Positions 25,220 to 35,881 are shown, numbered from the stretch's first letter. The stretch is 64,000 bases of DNA from Planktothricoides raciborskii GIHE-MW2 (GCF_040564635.1 NZ_CP159837.1:5939001-6003000); one strand, 5' to 3'. Notes: a model not told the origin generated them from the sequence alone. A program made the numbers and translations.

Positions 25220-28200
25220 ATGATAGCTAATTTATTTGCCAGTCAGACAAAAATTCATAATCAGTATTTTCCGGGAAATTCGATCGCGTTTATTGATAGC
25301 CGTTTAGATAATTGGCAGCTTTTATTCTCTGGAGTAGCTGAGAATAGCCCGGTTTTTGTCATCGATCGCACTGACAATGGTATAGACAAAATTACTCAAG
25401 CGATCGCCGAATATACCGCAGAATTTGGTAGGGTTGATGCGGTGCATATTTTCTGTCACGGGAGTCCGGGATGTCTTTACTTAGGCGATCGCAGCATTAA
25501 CCTATCAAACTTAGAACATTATACCCCGCAATTAAAACAATGGCAAGCGGCAGAAATACTGCTTTATAGTTGCCACGTTGCCGCTGCATCCGGTAGTGAT
25601 TTTGTCAATAAAATCAGTGAAATTACGGAAGCGAATGTCGCCGCATCTGTGGGTTTAATTGGTAGTAGAAAATATGGCGGAAACTGGGATTTAGAATTTA
25701 CTACCGGAGAAATCAAAAGTGCCAATCCATTAGCCGCTAAAGTCCGAGAAAATTACGCCGGAATTTTAGCAGTGTTAACCGTCACCAGTTTAGCGGATAG
25801 TGGGTCGGGTTCCCTGCGAGAAATCATCAACCAAGCCCAAAATGGGGATACGATTAAATTTGCCTCAAATTTAGCCAATCAAAGCATTACTCTTACCACT
25901 GGTCAGATAGAAATTCCCGTAGGCAAAAATCTCACCATTGACGGTGCAGACGCGGCGGGTTTAACCATCAGTGGGAATAATAGTTCCCGGATATTTTTGC
26001 TGAAATCTACTTCAGTCAATCCCACCACATTAACTGTCAAAGATTTAACCCTAGAAAAGGCTTATACCCCTGAACGGGGCGGGGCGATCGCTACGGAACA
26101 CCAAGGCAGTGTCAACCTGGAAAATGTCCAATTAAATAATAATGTGGCCGACAAAGGAGGTGGGGCAGTTTTTATCGCTTTTGAAGGCAATCTCACCGTT
26201 AACAAAAGTAAATTTAACGGTAATACTGCCACTGCTGCCAACGATGAACGGGGGGCAGGAGCGATCGCCTTTTGGGGGCCAAATAACCTGATTGTCAAAA
26301 ATAGCGATTTTACCAATAACAAAGGGATTAATGGCGCCGCTATTAACAGTCTCAATGCCAAAGTCACCATTGAAAATTCCACATTTATCAACAACGATAC
26401 CACCACAGCTTTCTACGATACTGGCAAATCAAATCCATTTTTAAGAGGCTATGGCGGGGCGATTTATACTGACCGCGCCAGCACAAATAGTGACGCGACA
26501 TCGGGAACAATTCAGATTATTAATAGTAGGTTTGAAGGCAACAAAGGTCGGGGCGAAGGTGGAGCAGCTTATTTATACACCGGCACTCAAGATAATGTGG
26601 TAATTTCTGGCAGCAACTTTATCAATAATCAAATTTTAGAACTGCCAAATGGCGGTGCTCCCGGAAATGGCGGGGCGATCGCGCAATTAAACAATGCAGC
26701 CAATAAAGGCTTCACAATTACTGACACCACATTTGCCAATAATACCGCTACTAATTCCGGGGGTGGAGTCTGGTTTAATTTCGCTCCCACCACTATTACC
26801 AACAGCACTTTTTCCGGGAATAAAGCCCTCAGTCAAACCACCAGTGGTAACGGTGGGGCAATGGCCATTGGTGGCCCAACAGATATTATTAATACCACCT
26901 TTGCCAACAATTCCGCCGGGTGGGTTGGCGGTGCCCTGGTAGCGTCTGCTAACCAAGCTGTCAGCGTCAAAAATACCATTTTTGCTAACAACACGGCGGA
27001 TAATGGGCCAAATGATTGGAACATTCAACAACATACAAATCGCCAATTAACTGACCTAGGTGGCAACATCCAATGGCCAGCAAAACTGACAAATTTGGGG
27101 AATGATTATAATGCCACAGCAACCATTACCATTGCCGACCCCAAACTAGGCCCATTACAAGATAATGGCAATGGCAGATTAACCCATGCTTTACTAGCAG
27201 GAAGTGCTGCGATTGATGCGGGAGTAAATACCGGCGCACCGACTACCGATCAGAATGGCAAATCTCGTCCGGTTGATGGAGACAATAATGGCACAGCTAT
27301 GGTGGACAGTGGCGCTTATGAATTTTCTCTGGCTGCCCCAGAAGCCCCAAAAATTGAAGTTATTGAAAGCAGTAATAACATTGTTGATGGCACCACTACA
27401 CCATTGGATTTTGGTAGTACCAATGTTGGCAGCATAATTACTAAAACATTCACTGTAAAAAATACTGGCAATGCGGCATTAAATCTGAGTAATTTACAAC
27501 TGCCAACTGGATTTAGTTTAGTCGGCAGTTTACCCGCTACCTTGGCCGCTGCTTCTCAGGCAAATTTTGTTGTCCAAGTAGATGCTAATACCGCCGGTTC
27601 TTTATCCGGTGAACTCTCTTTTACTACCAATGATAGTGATGAAAATCCCTTTAATTTTTTCATTGCGGCTACGGTGACGACAAACCCCGGTACGACCGAC
27701 CCCGGTACGACCGACCCCGGTACGACTGACCCCGGTACGACTGACCCCGGTACGACTGACCCCGGTACGACTGACCCCGGTACGACTGACCCCGGTACAA
27801 ATTCTCCGATAAATTCTGGAACTAATAATAATAGTGTAGTATTGCCATCAGACTCTTTAACTGGAGGCAGTAATAGTGATGCGATCGCCAATAATACTGC
27901 CAATTTTTCTGGCAATTGCCAAGAAGTTTCTACCCCAACTTTCACCCTGAATATTGTAGAAAAAATTCTGAATGGTACTGATTTAGATGACATAATCACT
28001 GGTAGCGATATCCCTGAAGAATTACAAGGGTTCGGCGGTAATGATTTTATTCGGGGAATGAGTGGCAACGACAACATTTTCGGCGGCGACGGGAATGACA
28101 TATTGCAAGGAAATATGGGCGATGACTTCATTGATGGACAAGCGGAACATGACCTAATTTATGGGGGGCAAAATAATGATGTTTTATTCGGAAATATTGG

Positions 28201-28801
28201 CGATGATATCTTGTTTGGAGATTTAGGCAATGATACCCTGCTGGGTGGAGATGGCGATGACTTTATGAATGGAAATCAAAGCAATGATTTCTTAGATGCC
28301 GGGGCGGGCAATGATACCTTGCATGGTGGTCAAAACAATGACATTCTCAAAGGCAACCTAGGGGCAGATATTTTATTCGGTGACTTAGGAGATGACACCC
28401 TTTACGGGGGCGCAGAAAATGATTTTATCAACGGCAATCAAGGCAATGATTTTCTCTGTAGTGGCGAAGGAAATGATACCTTACACGGGGGCAAAGAAAA
28501 CGACGTTCTTAATGGAGGAAGTGGGGATGATTTCCTCAGTGGTGACTTAGGCAATGATACCTTAATGGGAGGAACAGATCGTGATACTTTTGTCTTCCGG
28601 GTCGAAGACGGTAGCAACACAATTCTTGATTTTGAATTAGGGCAAGATAAGATCGGATTAGCCAGTGGTTTAACCTTTGACCAATTAACTATAGATGGCG
28701 ATCAAAATAATGCAGTTATTCGCACGGGCGATCGCCTATTAGTCAGCGTCAATGGAGTGGATGTCAGTGCCATGACCGCTGATAATTTTACTTTGGTTTA
28801 A
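25220..28801 (+). CDS. Large DUF4347 / beta-helix / RTX surface or secreted protein, copy 1
   Basis: A protein of 1193 residues. Domains in order: DUF4347 (about 20-170, with HIFCHGSPGCLYLGD and ILLYSCHVAA); a right-handed beta-helix of the choice-of-anchor type (about 185-700, many SxFxxNxA and GGGA turns); a choice-of-anchor D-like segment (LDFGSTNVGSIITKTFTVKN, about 730-830); a PGTTD linker of seven units; then RTX nonapeptides (GGxGNDxLxG type) and a C-terminal LILD-like export tail. The Cys-His-rich DUF4347 resembles a caspase-like fold. It is probably exported by a type I system and binds calcium; no transporter is nearby. GGAG at 25208-25211 supports the ATG. Confidence 0.9.
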   Translation: MIANLFASQTKIHNQYFPGNSIAFIDSRLDNWQLLFSGVAENSPVFVIDRTDNGIDKITQAIAEYTAEFGRVDAVHIFCHGSPGCLYLGDRSINLSNLEHYTPQLKQWQAAEILLYSCHVAAASGSDFVNKISEITEANVAASVGLIGSRKYGGNWDLEFTTGEIKSANPLAAKVRENYAGILAVLTVTSLADSGSGSLREIINQAQNGDTIKFASNLANQSITLTTGQIEIPVGKNLTIDGADAAGLTISGNNSSRIFLLKSTSVNPTTLTVKDLTLEKAYTPERGGAIATEHQGSVNLENVQLNNNVADKGGGAVFIAFEGNLTVNKSKFNGNTATAANDERGAGAIAFWGPNNLIVKNSDFTNNKGINGAAINSLNAKVTIENSTFINNDTTTAFYDTGKSNPFLRGYGGAIYTDRASTNSDATSGTIQIINSRFEGNKGRGEGGAAYLYTGTQDNVVISGSNFINNQILELPNGGAPGNGGAIAQLNNAANKGFTITDTTFANNTATNSGGGVWFNFAPTTITNSTFSGNKALSQTTSGNGGAMAIGGPTDIINTTFANNSAGWVGGALVASANQAVSVKNTIFANNTADNGPNDWNIQQHTNRQLTDLGGNIQWPAKLTNLGNDYNATATITIADPKLGPLQDNGNGRLTHALLAGSAAIDAGVNTGAPTTDQNGKSRPVDGDNNGTAMVDSGAYEFSLAAPEAPKIEVIESSNNIVDGTTTPLDFGSTNVGSIITKTFTVKNTGNAALNLSNLQLPTGFSLVGSLPATLAAASQANFVVQVDANTAGSLSGELSFTTNDSDENPFNFFIAATVTTNPGTTDPGTTDPGTTDPGTTDPGTTDPGTTDPGTTDPGTNSPINSGTNNNSVVLPSDSLTGGSNSDAIANNTANFSGNCQEVSTPTFTLNIVEKILNGTDLDDIITGSDIPEELQGFGGNDFIRGMSGNDNIFGGDGNDILQGNMGDDFIDGQAEHDLIYGGQNNDVLFGNIGDDILFGDLGNDTLLGGDGDDFMNGNQSNDFLDAGAGNDTLHGGQNNDILKGNLGADILFGDLGDDTLYGGAENDFINGNQGNDFLCSGEGNDTLHGGKENDVLNGGSGDDFLSGDLGNDTLMGGTDRDTFVFRVEDGSNTILDFELGQDKIGLASGLTFDQLTIDGDQNNAVIRTGDRLLVSVNGVDVSAMTADNFTLV
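27685..27797. repeat. 15-bp tandem repeat encoding PGTTD linker
   Basis: Seven tandem copies of a 15-bp unit, CCCGGTACGACTGAC in type, encode PGTTD. The paralog downstream has only two units at 31590-31635. Such arrays change copy number easily by slippage. Confidence 0.92.
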
Positions 28802-28863
28802 AATCCGTTGATTCAACTATTCATGTTGGAACGCTTGCCCTAAGTAATTATTAGTTTTGTTCT

Positions 28864-28885
28864 GGCTGTTTAATTACAGCCTTTT
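28864..28885 (+). terminator. Terminator of RTX copy 1
   Basis: GGCTGT (28864-28869) pairs with ACAGCC (28876-28881), followed by TTTT. It lies 63 bp after the stop. The 29057-29081 region additionally holds TTTCACAGAAA / TTTCTGTGAAA, a second hairpin upstream of copy 2. Otherwise the 337-bp gap shows nothing. Confidence 0.75.
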
Positions 28886-29138
28886 ATTGTGACAAAATAA
28901 ATTATTACCAGTCAAATCCGGTCAGAAACCTTTTTTCAGAATTATAGTCTTTTAAGGTTATCGGTAGATTTAAAATTTTACCAAAAAGCATCCGTAAAAT
29001 TACGGATAATTCAAACCAGACATCGGGCGATCGCATCAAAAAAAATCACAGAACTATTTCACAGAAATCTTTCTGTGAAAAATCTCACAGAACTCTAGGA
29101 GTGTGTCTACCTGCTAATTGTCCCCTGGAGTATGTAGT

Positions 29139-32100
29139 ATGGCTTATCCTGGAATTTCCGCTAATTTTTCTTTCCCTGAAACTTTCACTCAATTAAATCG
29201 TGTAGTTTTCATTGATGCCAGCATTGAAAACTATCCCATCTTAGTCAAGAGTATCAAGAATCAAGCAGAAGTAATAGTGCTAGATGGGACGGGCGATCGC
29301 CTGATTCAAATCACCAACATCCTGAAAAACTATCAGGAACAAAATCGTAAAATTGATGCGATTTATTTATTTGCTCATGGTCGTCCCGGTTGTCTTTACT
29401 TAGGCGATCGCGCCATCAATCAACTTAATCTCAACCATTACGCCCCGCAGCTTCAACAATGGAACATCCCAGAAATTTTCCTTTATAGCTGTCAAATTGC
29501 GGCGGGATATGGAGCAAAGTTTATCCAAAAACTGAGTCAACTCACTCAAGCGACTATTGCCGCTACAGATGGGTTGATTGGTCATCATAATTTAGGAGGG
29601 ACATGGGACTTAAATTATACCACAGGTGTAGTAAAAAATCCCCTTAATTTATCAGTAACTTTTCGGAATAATTACCCCGGAGTTTTGGGAATTATTACCG
29701 TAACCAGTTTAGCGGATAGTGGCGCTGGTTCTCTGCGAGAAGCGATCGCCACTGCGAATTCTGGGGATACCATTCAATTTGATTCTAGTCTAGCAAACCA
29801 GACCATCACCCTGACCACCGGACAAATAGACATCAATAAAAACTTAATTATTGATGGTAGCAATTCGGCGGGGTTAACCATTAGTGGTAATAATGCTTCT
29901 CGCGTATTTGACCTGCGTTGGACTACCGACTTTCAACCCACCAATTTAACCCTAAAAAATTTAACCATTGCCAATGGTCAAACTACGGGAATTGGCAAAG
30001 CTGGTGCCGGGGCGGGAATTAGAACCGACCAACAAACCACCCTCACCGTAGAAAATACCACATTTAACAATAACAAAGCCAGCGGTTTAGGTGGAGGAGC
30101 GATTTATAGTGGTTATCGCAGTAAACTCACAATTATTAATAGTGAATTTAACAACAATGATAGCAGTCAAGCCCTAGATGATAATAGTCAACTCAGCGAA
30201 CATGGTGGCGGGGCAATTTTAATTTGGAGCGATAGTCAAGCCACCATTCAAGGCAGCCAATTTACCAACAATAAAGGCATTAATGGGGGAGCAATTAACA
30301 ATCTCCTCAGCCAACTAGCGATCAAAACATCCACTTTTCTGAATAATAATTCAACCCCAGGCTTAACCGCAAATCATGGTTATGGTGGCGCTATTTATAC
30401 CGATGGAGCTTCCCCGAACGATGGCATAAATCCTGGGACAATTCGGATTACCCAAAGTCGGTTTGAAGGCAATCAGGGGGCTGGTCAAGGCGGGGCTTTA
30501 TTTCTATTTATGTATCCCCCAGATCAAGCCATTGTAGAAGAAAGTACCATTCTTAATAACACGGTAATTAAAAATGCCAAAGGAGATGCCCTCGGCGGTG
30601 GTTTAAGAGCCGGAAATGGTCAATTAACAATTACTAAAACCACCTTGGCTAATAACATTGCTGATTCTCAGGGGGGTGGTTTGTGGATTGGAGAAGGCAC
30701 GCCAACCGCCATTATAAATAGTACCTTTAGTGGCAACCAAGCCCTCAAAGGAGCCGATGGCAGTGGCACTGGGGTCGGAGGTGCGATCTCGATCAATACC
30801 ACCCAACCAGCCCAAATTATTAATAGTACAATCAGCGACAATTATGCCGCTTTTATGGGAGGGGCGTTTTGGGGAAACAATCAAAATACCACTGCAACTA
30901 ATTCAATTTTTAACAACAATCAAGGGGGAAATCCTTGGAATATTAAACACCAAACTGGTGGTCAACTTCTCGACGGCGGTGGCAACATTGAATGGCCTGG
31001 TCCACAAACCACCGCTGCGGATGATGTCACCGTCACGGCAAATATTACCATTGCTGACCCCAAAATCGGCCTATTACAAGATAATGGCAATGGCCAATTA
31101 TCTTATGCTTTACTATCCGGAAGTCCCGCCATTGATGCAGGAGTCAATACCGGCGCACCGACCACCGATCAAAATGGCCAAAATCGTCCGGTTGATGGAG
31201 ATAATAATGGCACAGCCATTGTGGATATTGGTGCTTATGAATTTCCAGGGATGCTGCCAGAAATTGAATTTATTGGAAGCACTAATAATATTGTTGATGG
31301 CACAACTACACCATTAGATTTTGGCAGCACCCCAGTTGGCAGCGTCATTACTAAAACATTTACGGTGAAAAACACGGGAAATGCTGTTTTAAATATGAGT
31401 AATTTACAACTGCCAACTGGATTTAGTTTGGTCGGCACTTTACCAGCAACCGTGGCCGTAGGTTCTCAAACAACCTTTGATGTTCAAGTAGATGCCACCA
31501 GCGCAACTGCTTTATCCGGTGAACTATCTTTTTCTACCAATGATAGTGATGAAAATCCTTTTAATTTTGCCATTGCTGCTACGGTGACGACCGACCCCGG
31601 TACAACAGACCCCGGTACAACAGACCCCGGTACAAATTCTCCCATAGGTTCGGGAACTAATAATATTGGTGTGGTACTGCCATCAGAACCTTTACCGGAT
31701 AGCCAGATAGCAACCATCGGTGATAATTCAAGTAATGCTAGTCAAAATAATTGTGGTTGCCAAGAAGTTTCTACCCCAACTTTCACCCCGAATATTGTAG
31801 AAAGCATCCTGAATGGTACAGATGTAGATGACAAAATCACTGGTAGCGATATTTCTGAAGAATTACAAGGTTTTGGCGGCAATGATTTTATCCGGGGAAT
31901 GAGCGGCAACGACAATATTTTCGGCGGCGATCGCGATGATACATTGCACGGGAATATGGGCAATGACTTCCTTGATGGTCACGGGGGAAATGACCTAATT
32001 TATGGGGGGCAAGATAATGATGTTTTATTCGGCAATATTGGCGATGATATCTTGTTTGGGGATTTAGGCAATGATACCCTGCTGGGTGGAGATGGCAATG

Positions 32101-32642
32101 ACTTTATGAATGGAAATCAAAGCAATGATTTCTTAGATGCCGGGGCGGGCAATGATACCTTACATGGGGGAAAAGATAACGACATTCTTAAAGGCAACCT
32201 AGGGGAAGATATTTTATTTGGTGACTTAGGAGATGATACCCTTTACGGCGGTGAAGATAATGATTTTCTCAACGGCAATCAAGAAAATGATTTTCTCTGT
32301 GGTGGGGCTGGGAATGATACCTTACACGGAGGCAAAAATGATGACTACCTTTGCGGTTCAACTGGGGATGATTTCCTTAGTGGTGACTTAGGGAATGATA
32401 CCTTAATGGGAGGCGAAGGTCTTGATACTTTTGTCTTCCGGGCTGAAGACGGTAGTAATACAATTCTTGATTTTGAATTAGGGCAAGATAAGATTGGGTT
32501 AGCCAGTGGTTTAACCCTTGACCAGTTAACTATAGATGGCGATCAAAGTAATACATTTATTCGCGTGAGCGATCGCCTATTAGTGACTGCGATCGGGGTA
32601 AGCGTCAGTGAAATTACGGAAAATAGTTTTACCTTAATCTAA
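29139..32642 (+). CDS. Large DUF4347 / beta-helix / RTX surface or secreted protein, copy 2
   Basis: A protein of 1167 residues, paralogous along its length to the gene at 25220. DUF4347 contains IYLFAHGRPGCLYLGD and IFLYSCQIAA, where CHGS of copy 1 is AHGR here. It is followed by a beta-helix, a choice-of-anchor D segment, a two-unit PGTTD linker and RTX repeats. The RTX and C-terminal part are close to identical in sequence, while the N-terminal half is more diverged. I chose ATG 29139 because GGAG lies at 29127-29130; the TTG at 29118 is less likely. It probably shares export and calcium-binding properties with copy 1. Confidence 0.9.
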   Translation: MAYPGISANFSFPETFTQLNRVVFIDASIENYPILVKSIKNQAEVIVLDGTGDRLIQITNILKNYQEQNRKIDAIYLFAHGRPGCLYLGDRAINQLNLNHYAPQLQQWNIPEIFLYSCQIAAGYGAKFIQKLSQLTQATIAATDGLIGHHNLGGTWDLNYTTGVVKNPLNLSVTFRNNYPGVLGIITVTSLADSGAGSLREAIATANSGDTIQFDSSLANQTITLTTGQIDINKNLIIDGSNSAGLTISGNNASRVFDLRWTTDFQPTNLTLKNLTIANGQTTGIGKAGAGAGIRTDQQTTLTVENTTFNNNKASGLGGGAIYSGYRSKLTIINSEFNNNDSSQALDDNSQLSEHGGGAILIWSDSQATIQGSQFTNNKGINGGAINNLLSQLAIKTSTFLNNNSTPGLTANHGYGGAIYTDGASPNDGINPGTIRITQSRFEGNQGAGQGGALFLFMYPPDQAIVEESTILNNTVIKNAKGDALGGGLRAGNGQLTITKTTLANNIADSQGGGLWIGEGTPTAIINSTFSGNQALKGADGSGTGVGGAISINTTQPAQIINSTISDNYAAFMGGAFWGNNQNTTATNSIFNNNQGGNPWNIKHQTGGQLLDGGGNIEWPGPQTTAADDVTVTANITIADPKIGLLQDNGNGQLSYALLSGSPAIDAGVNTGAPTTDQNGQNRPVDGDNNGTAIVDIGAYEFPGMLPEIEFIGSTNNIVDGTTTPLDFGSTPVGSVITKTFTVKNTGNAVLNMSNLQLPTGFSLVGTLPATVAVGSQTTFDVQVDATSATALSGELSFSTNDSDENPFNFAIAATVTTDPGTTDPGTTDPGTNSPIGSGTNNIGVVLPSEPLPDSQIATIGDNSSNASQNNCGCQEVSTPTFTPNIVESILNGTDVDDKITGSDISEELQGFGGNDFIRGMSGNDNIFGGDRDDTLHGNMGNDFLDGHGGNDLIYGGQDNDVLFGNIGDDILFGDLGNDTLLGGDGNDFMNGNQSNDFLDAGAGNDTLHGGKDNDILKGNLGEDILFGDLGDDTLYGGEDNDFLNGNQENDFLCGGAGNDTLHGGKNDDYLCGSTGDDFLSGDLGNDTLMGGEGLDTFVFRAEDGSNTILDFELGQDKIGLASGLTLDQLTIDGDQSNTFIRVSDRLLVTAIGVSVSEITENSFTLI

Positions 32643-32685
32643 CTGAACCCGTAGCCAAAACCCCCGTGGCCAGGTCAGCCCAAAA

Positions 32686-32757
32686 GGTATCAGCAGTTAG
32701 CTATCAACCGTGAGATATCAGCCAAAAGCTGATATCTCACGGCTTAAAACTGATACC
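32686..32757 (+). terminator. Strong nested hairpin after RTX copy 2
   Basis: GTGAGATATCAGC (32710-32722) pairs perfectly with GCTGATATCTCAC (32728-32740) with a 5-nt loop. An outer pair GGTATCAG (32686-32693) / CTGATACC (32750-32757) encloses it. It probably ends the RTX transcript, though a T-run is lacking. The remaining gap to 33087 has no gene visible. Confidence 0.7.
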
Positions 32758-33087
32758 GGCTTAAATGTGCTTGAATCTGGTTGAATCTTAATGGGTGAAG
32801 TTTATGGGTGAAGTGAAAAACCGTCATCCCGATACCATAAACTGACTTATGTGTCAATATAAAATCATCCCGATCAAGACAAATAACTTGAGTAACATCT
32901 CAGATGTCTTACAAGGGCATAAAAATGTAACCCAGCCTCTCCACAGGTTGTTTTTTTTGGTCTAATTAACTAAAATTATCAGCATTTGATCAAAAAGTCT
33001 TAAGATCCAAGTAAATTTAAGTGGTTTCCAGAAAATAAAGGGAACTATCTTTATCTAACATGATTCTCTAGTGAATAAACATGCGTT

Positions 33088-35121
33088 ATGCTCCAAAACA
33101 GTCACAAGGAATCAAACTGTAGTGACCCTGGAGGAGATGATACAGTTCCCATGATGCAGCAAATGCTACTCAAAACTCTGGCAACTGCCATTAAAAAGGC
33201 AGCCGCCTCATTATCTAGGCAACAGAAGCATGGACTTCTCCTCAGCCTAGACCTTTGTTTATTTGTCATCGCGATTTACGGTGCCTTTGGACTGCGGTTT
33301 GGTTCCCTTAGTGCTTTTTCTGAAGCATTCCAGTACAGTTGGTTATTGGTCTTGTTGATTACCACCAAGACCGTTGTCTTTATGGCAACGGGGTTATATC
33401 GACCTGTACTACGCTATGCGGGCTTAGAATTCTTATTTACCAGTGCCAAGGCTGTACTCTATAGTTCCGGTGCTTTTGTTTTACTGGCGTACTTACTAGA
33501 ATTTTTACAACTACCTCGCTCAGTTTTAATCAATGATGCTCTGCTGACCCTCAGCTTGGTCAGTGGCTTGCGGCTATCAATCTGTTGGCTAGTCAATACC
33601 GTCAATTTCCTCGATCGCCAAAGTCCTGCCCCACAGAGAGTCATTATATACGGAGCCGGATCTGCGGGTTCTCAACTGGCTCAATCTCTAGCCATCCATC
33701 CAGCATATAACGCCGTTGCTTTCGTCGATGATGACCCTTCATTAACTAAGCAAATGATTCAAGGGTTAACGGTTTATGGGGCGAAAGACATACCCAGACT
33801 AATTGTCCAAAAATCAGCGGACAGTATTTTATTGGCCATGCCTTCGGTGGGCTGGGTCAAAAAACGGGAAATTCTGGAGCGGCTGCAAAATTTTGCCATT
33901 CCCGTCAAAACTGTCCCCTGTATTAGCGAAATTCTCTCTGGAAAAGTTTCTCTCAGCGAAATCCGCGATATTGATATTGCTGATTTACTCGGTCGAGAAG
34001 AAGTGGCACCAGACCCAGAACTCTTGGGCATGAGCATTACAGGTAAAAATGTTCTGGTGACAGGGGCGGGTGGGTCAATTGGTTCCGAGTTATGTCGTCA
34101 AATTGCCCAGCAGCAGCCTAGATGTCTAATTTTATATGAACTGAGCGAATTTGCCCTCTACACCATCGATATGGAGTTGGGGGAAACCTATCCCCAGCTA
34201 ACAAAAGTACCTTGCCTGGGTTCAGTAGCCGATCAAAACCAGCTTAGTTCTGCGTTATCCAAATATAAAATTGATACGGTGTATCATGCGGCAGCTTATA
34301 AGCACGTCCCGTTGGTAGAAGCAAACCCCTCACCCGGTATTTTGAACAACGTTTTAGGGACTTTAACCGCTGCTAAGTCCTGTATTGACTGTGGAGTCAA
34401 ACAATTTGTCTTAATTTCCACCGATAAAGCGGTGCGTCCCACTAATGTCATGGGTGCCACCAAACGAGTGGCGGAATTAATTATCCAGGGATTAGCCGAT
34501 CGCCCCGGTATTCCCACCCGCTTCACCATCGTCAGATTTGGCAATGTTTTAGATAGCAGTGGTTCCGTGGTGCCCCGGTTCCGCAAACAAATTGCCGAAG
34601 GCAAACCCATTACCGTGACTCACCCGGAAATGACTCGTTATTTTATGTCAATTCCCGAAGCCGCTCGTTTAGTAATTCAGGCAGGCGCCTTGAGTCAAGG
34701 GGGAGAAATCTTTTTACTGGATATGGGCGATCCCGTGCGGATTTACGATCTGGCTATTCAGATGATTAAATTGAGTGGCTTGACTCCAGGAAAAGATATT
34801 GAAATTCAAATTACCGGATTACGACCGGGAGAAAAGCTCCATGAAGAATTGCTGGTTGATAGCGCCACCGCTCGATCTACAAAACACCCGAAGATTTTCT
34901 GCGCTCTCGAACCAAAAATTCATTGGGAATTTTTACATCCTTGTCTAGATGTCTTGTTTAATGCGGCTCTATCTAATAAAACTGCGGCAATCAAAACAGA
35001 ATTGCAAAGATTAGTTCCCGAGTATAAACCCAGTATTATTCAGCCAAAAAATCCCAGATTCATTCCGCCTACTTCCATGCCCAAAGCGGTGGGATCTACG
35101 GGAAGCGATCGCCTATCTTGA
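33088..35121 (+). CDS. Polysaccharide biosynthesis nucleoside-diphosphate-sugar epimerase/dehydratase (CapD/WbpM-like)
   Basis: A 677-residue membrane protein. Four to five N-terminal hydrophobic segments (LLLSLDLCLFVIAIYGAFGL, YSWLLVLLITTKTVVFMA) precede a first Rossmann segment, VIIYGAGSAGSQLAQSL. The catalytic domain starts NVLVTGAGGSIGSELCRQI, with TDKAVRPTNVMGATKR (the modified Tyr/Met-Lys region of this family), then YFMSIPEAARLV and PGEKLHEELL. By family it is a UDP-sugar 4,6-dehydratase or C4/C6 epimerase for capsule, exopolysaccharide or glycosylation. Two starts are possible: 33088, or the ATG at 33151, which follows GGAGGAG at 33130 but at a long distance. Confidence 0.9.
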   Translation: MLQNSHKESNCSDPGGDDTVPMMQQMLLKTLATAIKKAAASLSRQQKHGLLLSLDLCLFVIAIYGAFGLRFGSLSAFSEAFQYSWLLVLLITTKTVVFMATGLYRPVLRYAGLEFLFTSAKAVLYSSGAFVLLAYLLEFLQLPRSVLINDALLTLSLVSGLRLSICWLVNTVNFLDRQSPAPQRVIIYGAGSAGSQLAQSLAIHPAYNAVAFVDDDPSLTKQMIQGLTVYGAKDIPRLIVQKSADSILLAMPSVGWVKKREILERLQNFAIPVKTVPCISEILSGKVSLSEIRDIDIADLLGREEVAPDPELLGMSITGKNVLVTGAGGSIGSELCRQIAQQQPRCLILYELSEFALYTIDMELGETYPQLTKVPCLGSVADQNQLSSALSKYKIDTVYHAAAYKHVPLVEANPSPGILNNVLGTLTAAKSCIDCGVKQFVLISTDKAVRPTNVMGATKRVAELIIQGLADRPGIPTRFTIVRFGNVLDSSGSVVPRFRKQIAEGKPITVTHPEMTRYFMSIPEAARLVIQAGALSQGGEIFLLDMGDPVRIYDLAIQMIKLSGLTPGKDIEIQITGLRPGEKLHEELLVDSATARSTKHPKIFCALEPKIHWEFLHPCLDVLFNAALSNKTAAIKTELQRLVPEYKPSIIQPKNPRFIPPTSMPKAVGSTGSDRLS

Positions 35122-35183
35122 AGATATTTCCATTAGCTGAAATAATAGACTTCTTGCTTTTATACCCTAGAATATCCCCCCAA

Positions 35184-35216
35184 CCCCCCTTAAAAACTTA
35201 AAAAGGGGGGCTTTTT
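35184..35216 (+). terminator. CCCCCCTT...AAGGGGGG hairpin with T-run
   Basis: CCCCCCTT (35184-35191) pairs with AAGGGGGG (35203-35210), followed by CTTTTT. It lies downstream of the CapD-like gene and is the same element type as at 16363. Confidence 0.75.
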
Positions 35217-35238
35217 ACAATTATAATTCTCATAATTT

Positions 35239-35273
35239 AAAAGGGGCAATCCGTTAGTTAGGATCGCCCCTTT
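35239..35273 (-). terminator. Probable terminator after rpsJ
   Basis: AAAGGGGC (35240-35247) pairs with GCCCCTTT (35266-35273), with additional pairing of ATCC and GGAT. Read on the minus strand it ends in a short T/A-rich tract downstream of rpsJ. It lies 140 bp beyond the rpsJ stop. Confidence 0.6.
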
Positions 35274-35412
35274 GATAATTAAAAAATCAGGATTGATTTT
35301 ATTAGTTAAAATATGAATATTTCTTAAGCATATTCACATTTTACTCCCAATTTTGCTGCCCAAAAACTATCTGGTCGATCCAGCAAAATAATCGGGATAA
35401 ATCTTCAGAAAA

Positions 35413-35730
35413 TTACAGCTTGACCTCAATATCCACACCCGCAGGCAGGTCGAGTTTCATTAAAGCATCAATGGTCTTAGAAGAAGGTTGATAAATATCA
35501 ATAATCCGGCGATGAGTCCGAGTTTCAAAGTGCTCGCGAGAATCCTTATCAATATGAGGCGATCGCAGCACACAATAAATTTTGCGCTTAGTAGGGAGAG
35601 GAATTGGCCCGACCGCTGTAGCGTTAGTGCGGTTGGCGGTATCGACAATCTTTTCACAAGAAGTGTCTAGTAAGCGGCGATCGAATGCCTTGAGACGAAT
35701 CCGAATTTTTTGCTGTGCAATAGTAGCCAT
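35413..35730 (-). CDS. rpsJ: 30S ribosomal protein S10 (NusE)
   Basis: A 105-residue protein: [51 protein letters not shown], then [15 protein letters not shown]. This is the full S10 pattern, including the HKDSREHFE-type loop. It is a component of the 30S head and, as NusE, of antitermination complexes. It is the last gene of the str operon, downstream of tuf, the usual cyanobacterial placement. Confidence 0.97.
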   Translation of the reverse strand: MATIAQQKIRIRLKAFDRRLLDTSCEKIVDTANRTNATAVGPIPLPTKRKIYCVLRSPHIDKDSREHFETRTHRRIIDIYQPSSKTIDALMKLDLPAGVDIEVKL

Positions 35731-35881
35731 GTTTAATTTCTTACTCAGTTCAATTGTCTAGGTTCGGTTGTCAGACTGAAAATGCTGGAGTCTTCAAGTG
35801 AATCAATGACTGATGACTCCAGGCAATAGAGAAACAGCAGTCAACTAATCGACTTAGCTGATGCTGTTTCAGGAAATCATC

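Noticed and set aside
25220-32642. Type I secretion operon around the RTX genes
   Set aside because: No ABC transporter, membrane fusion protein or TolC-like gene lies adjacent. Export by such a system is inferred only from the RTX repeats.
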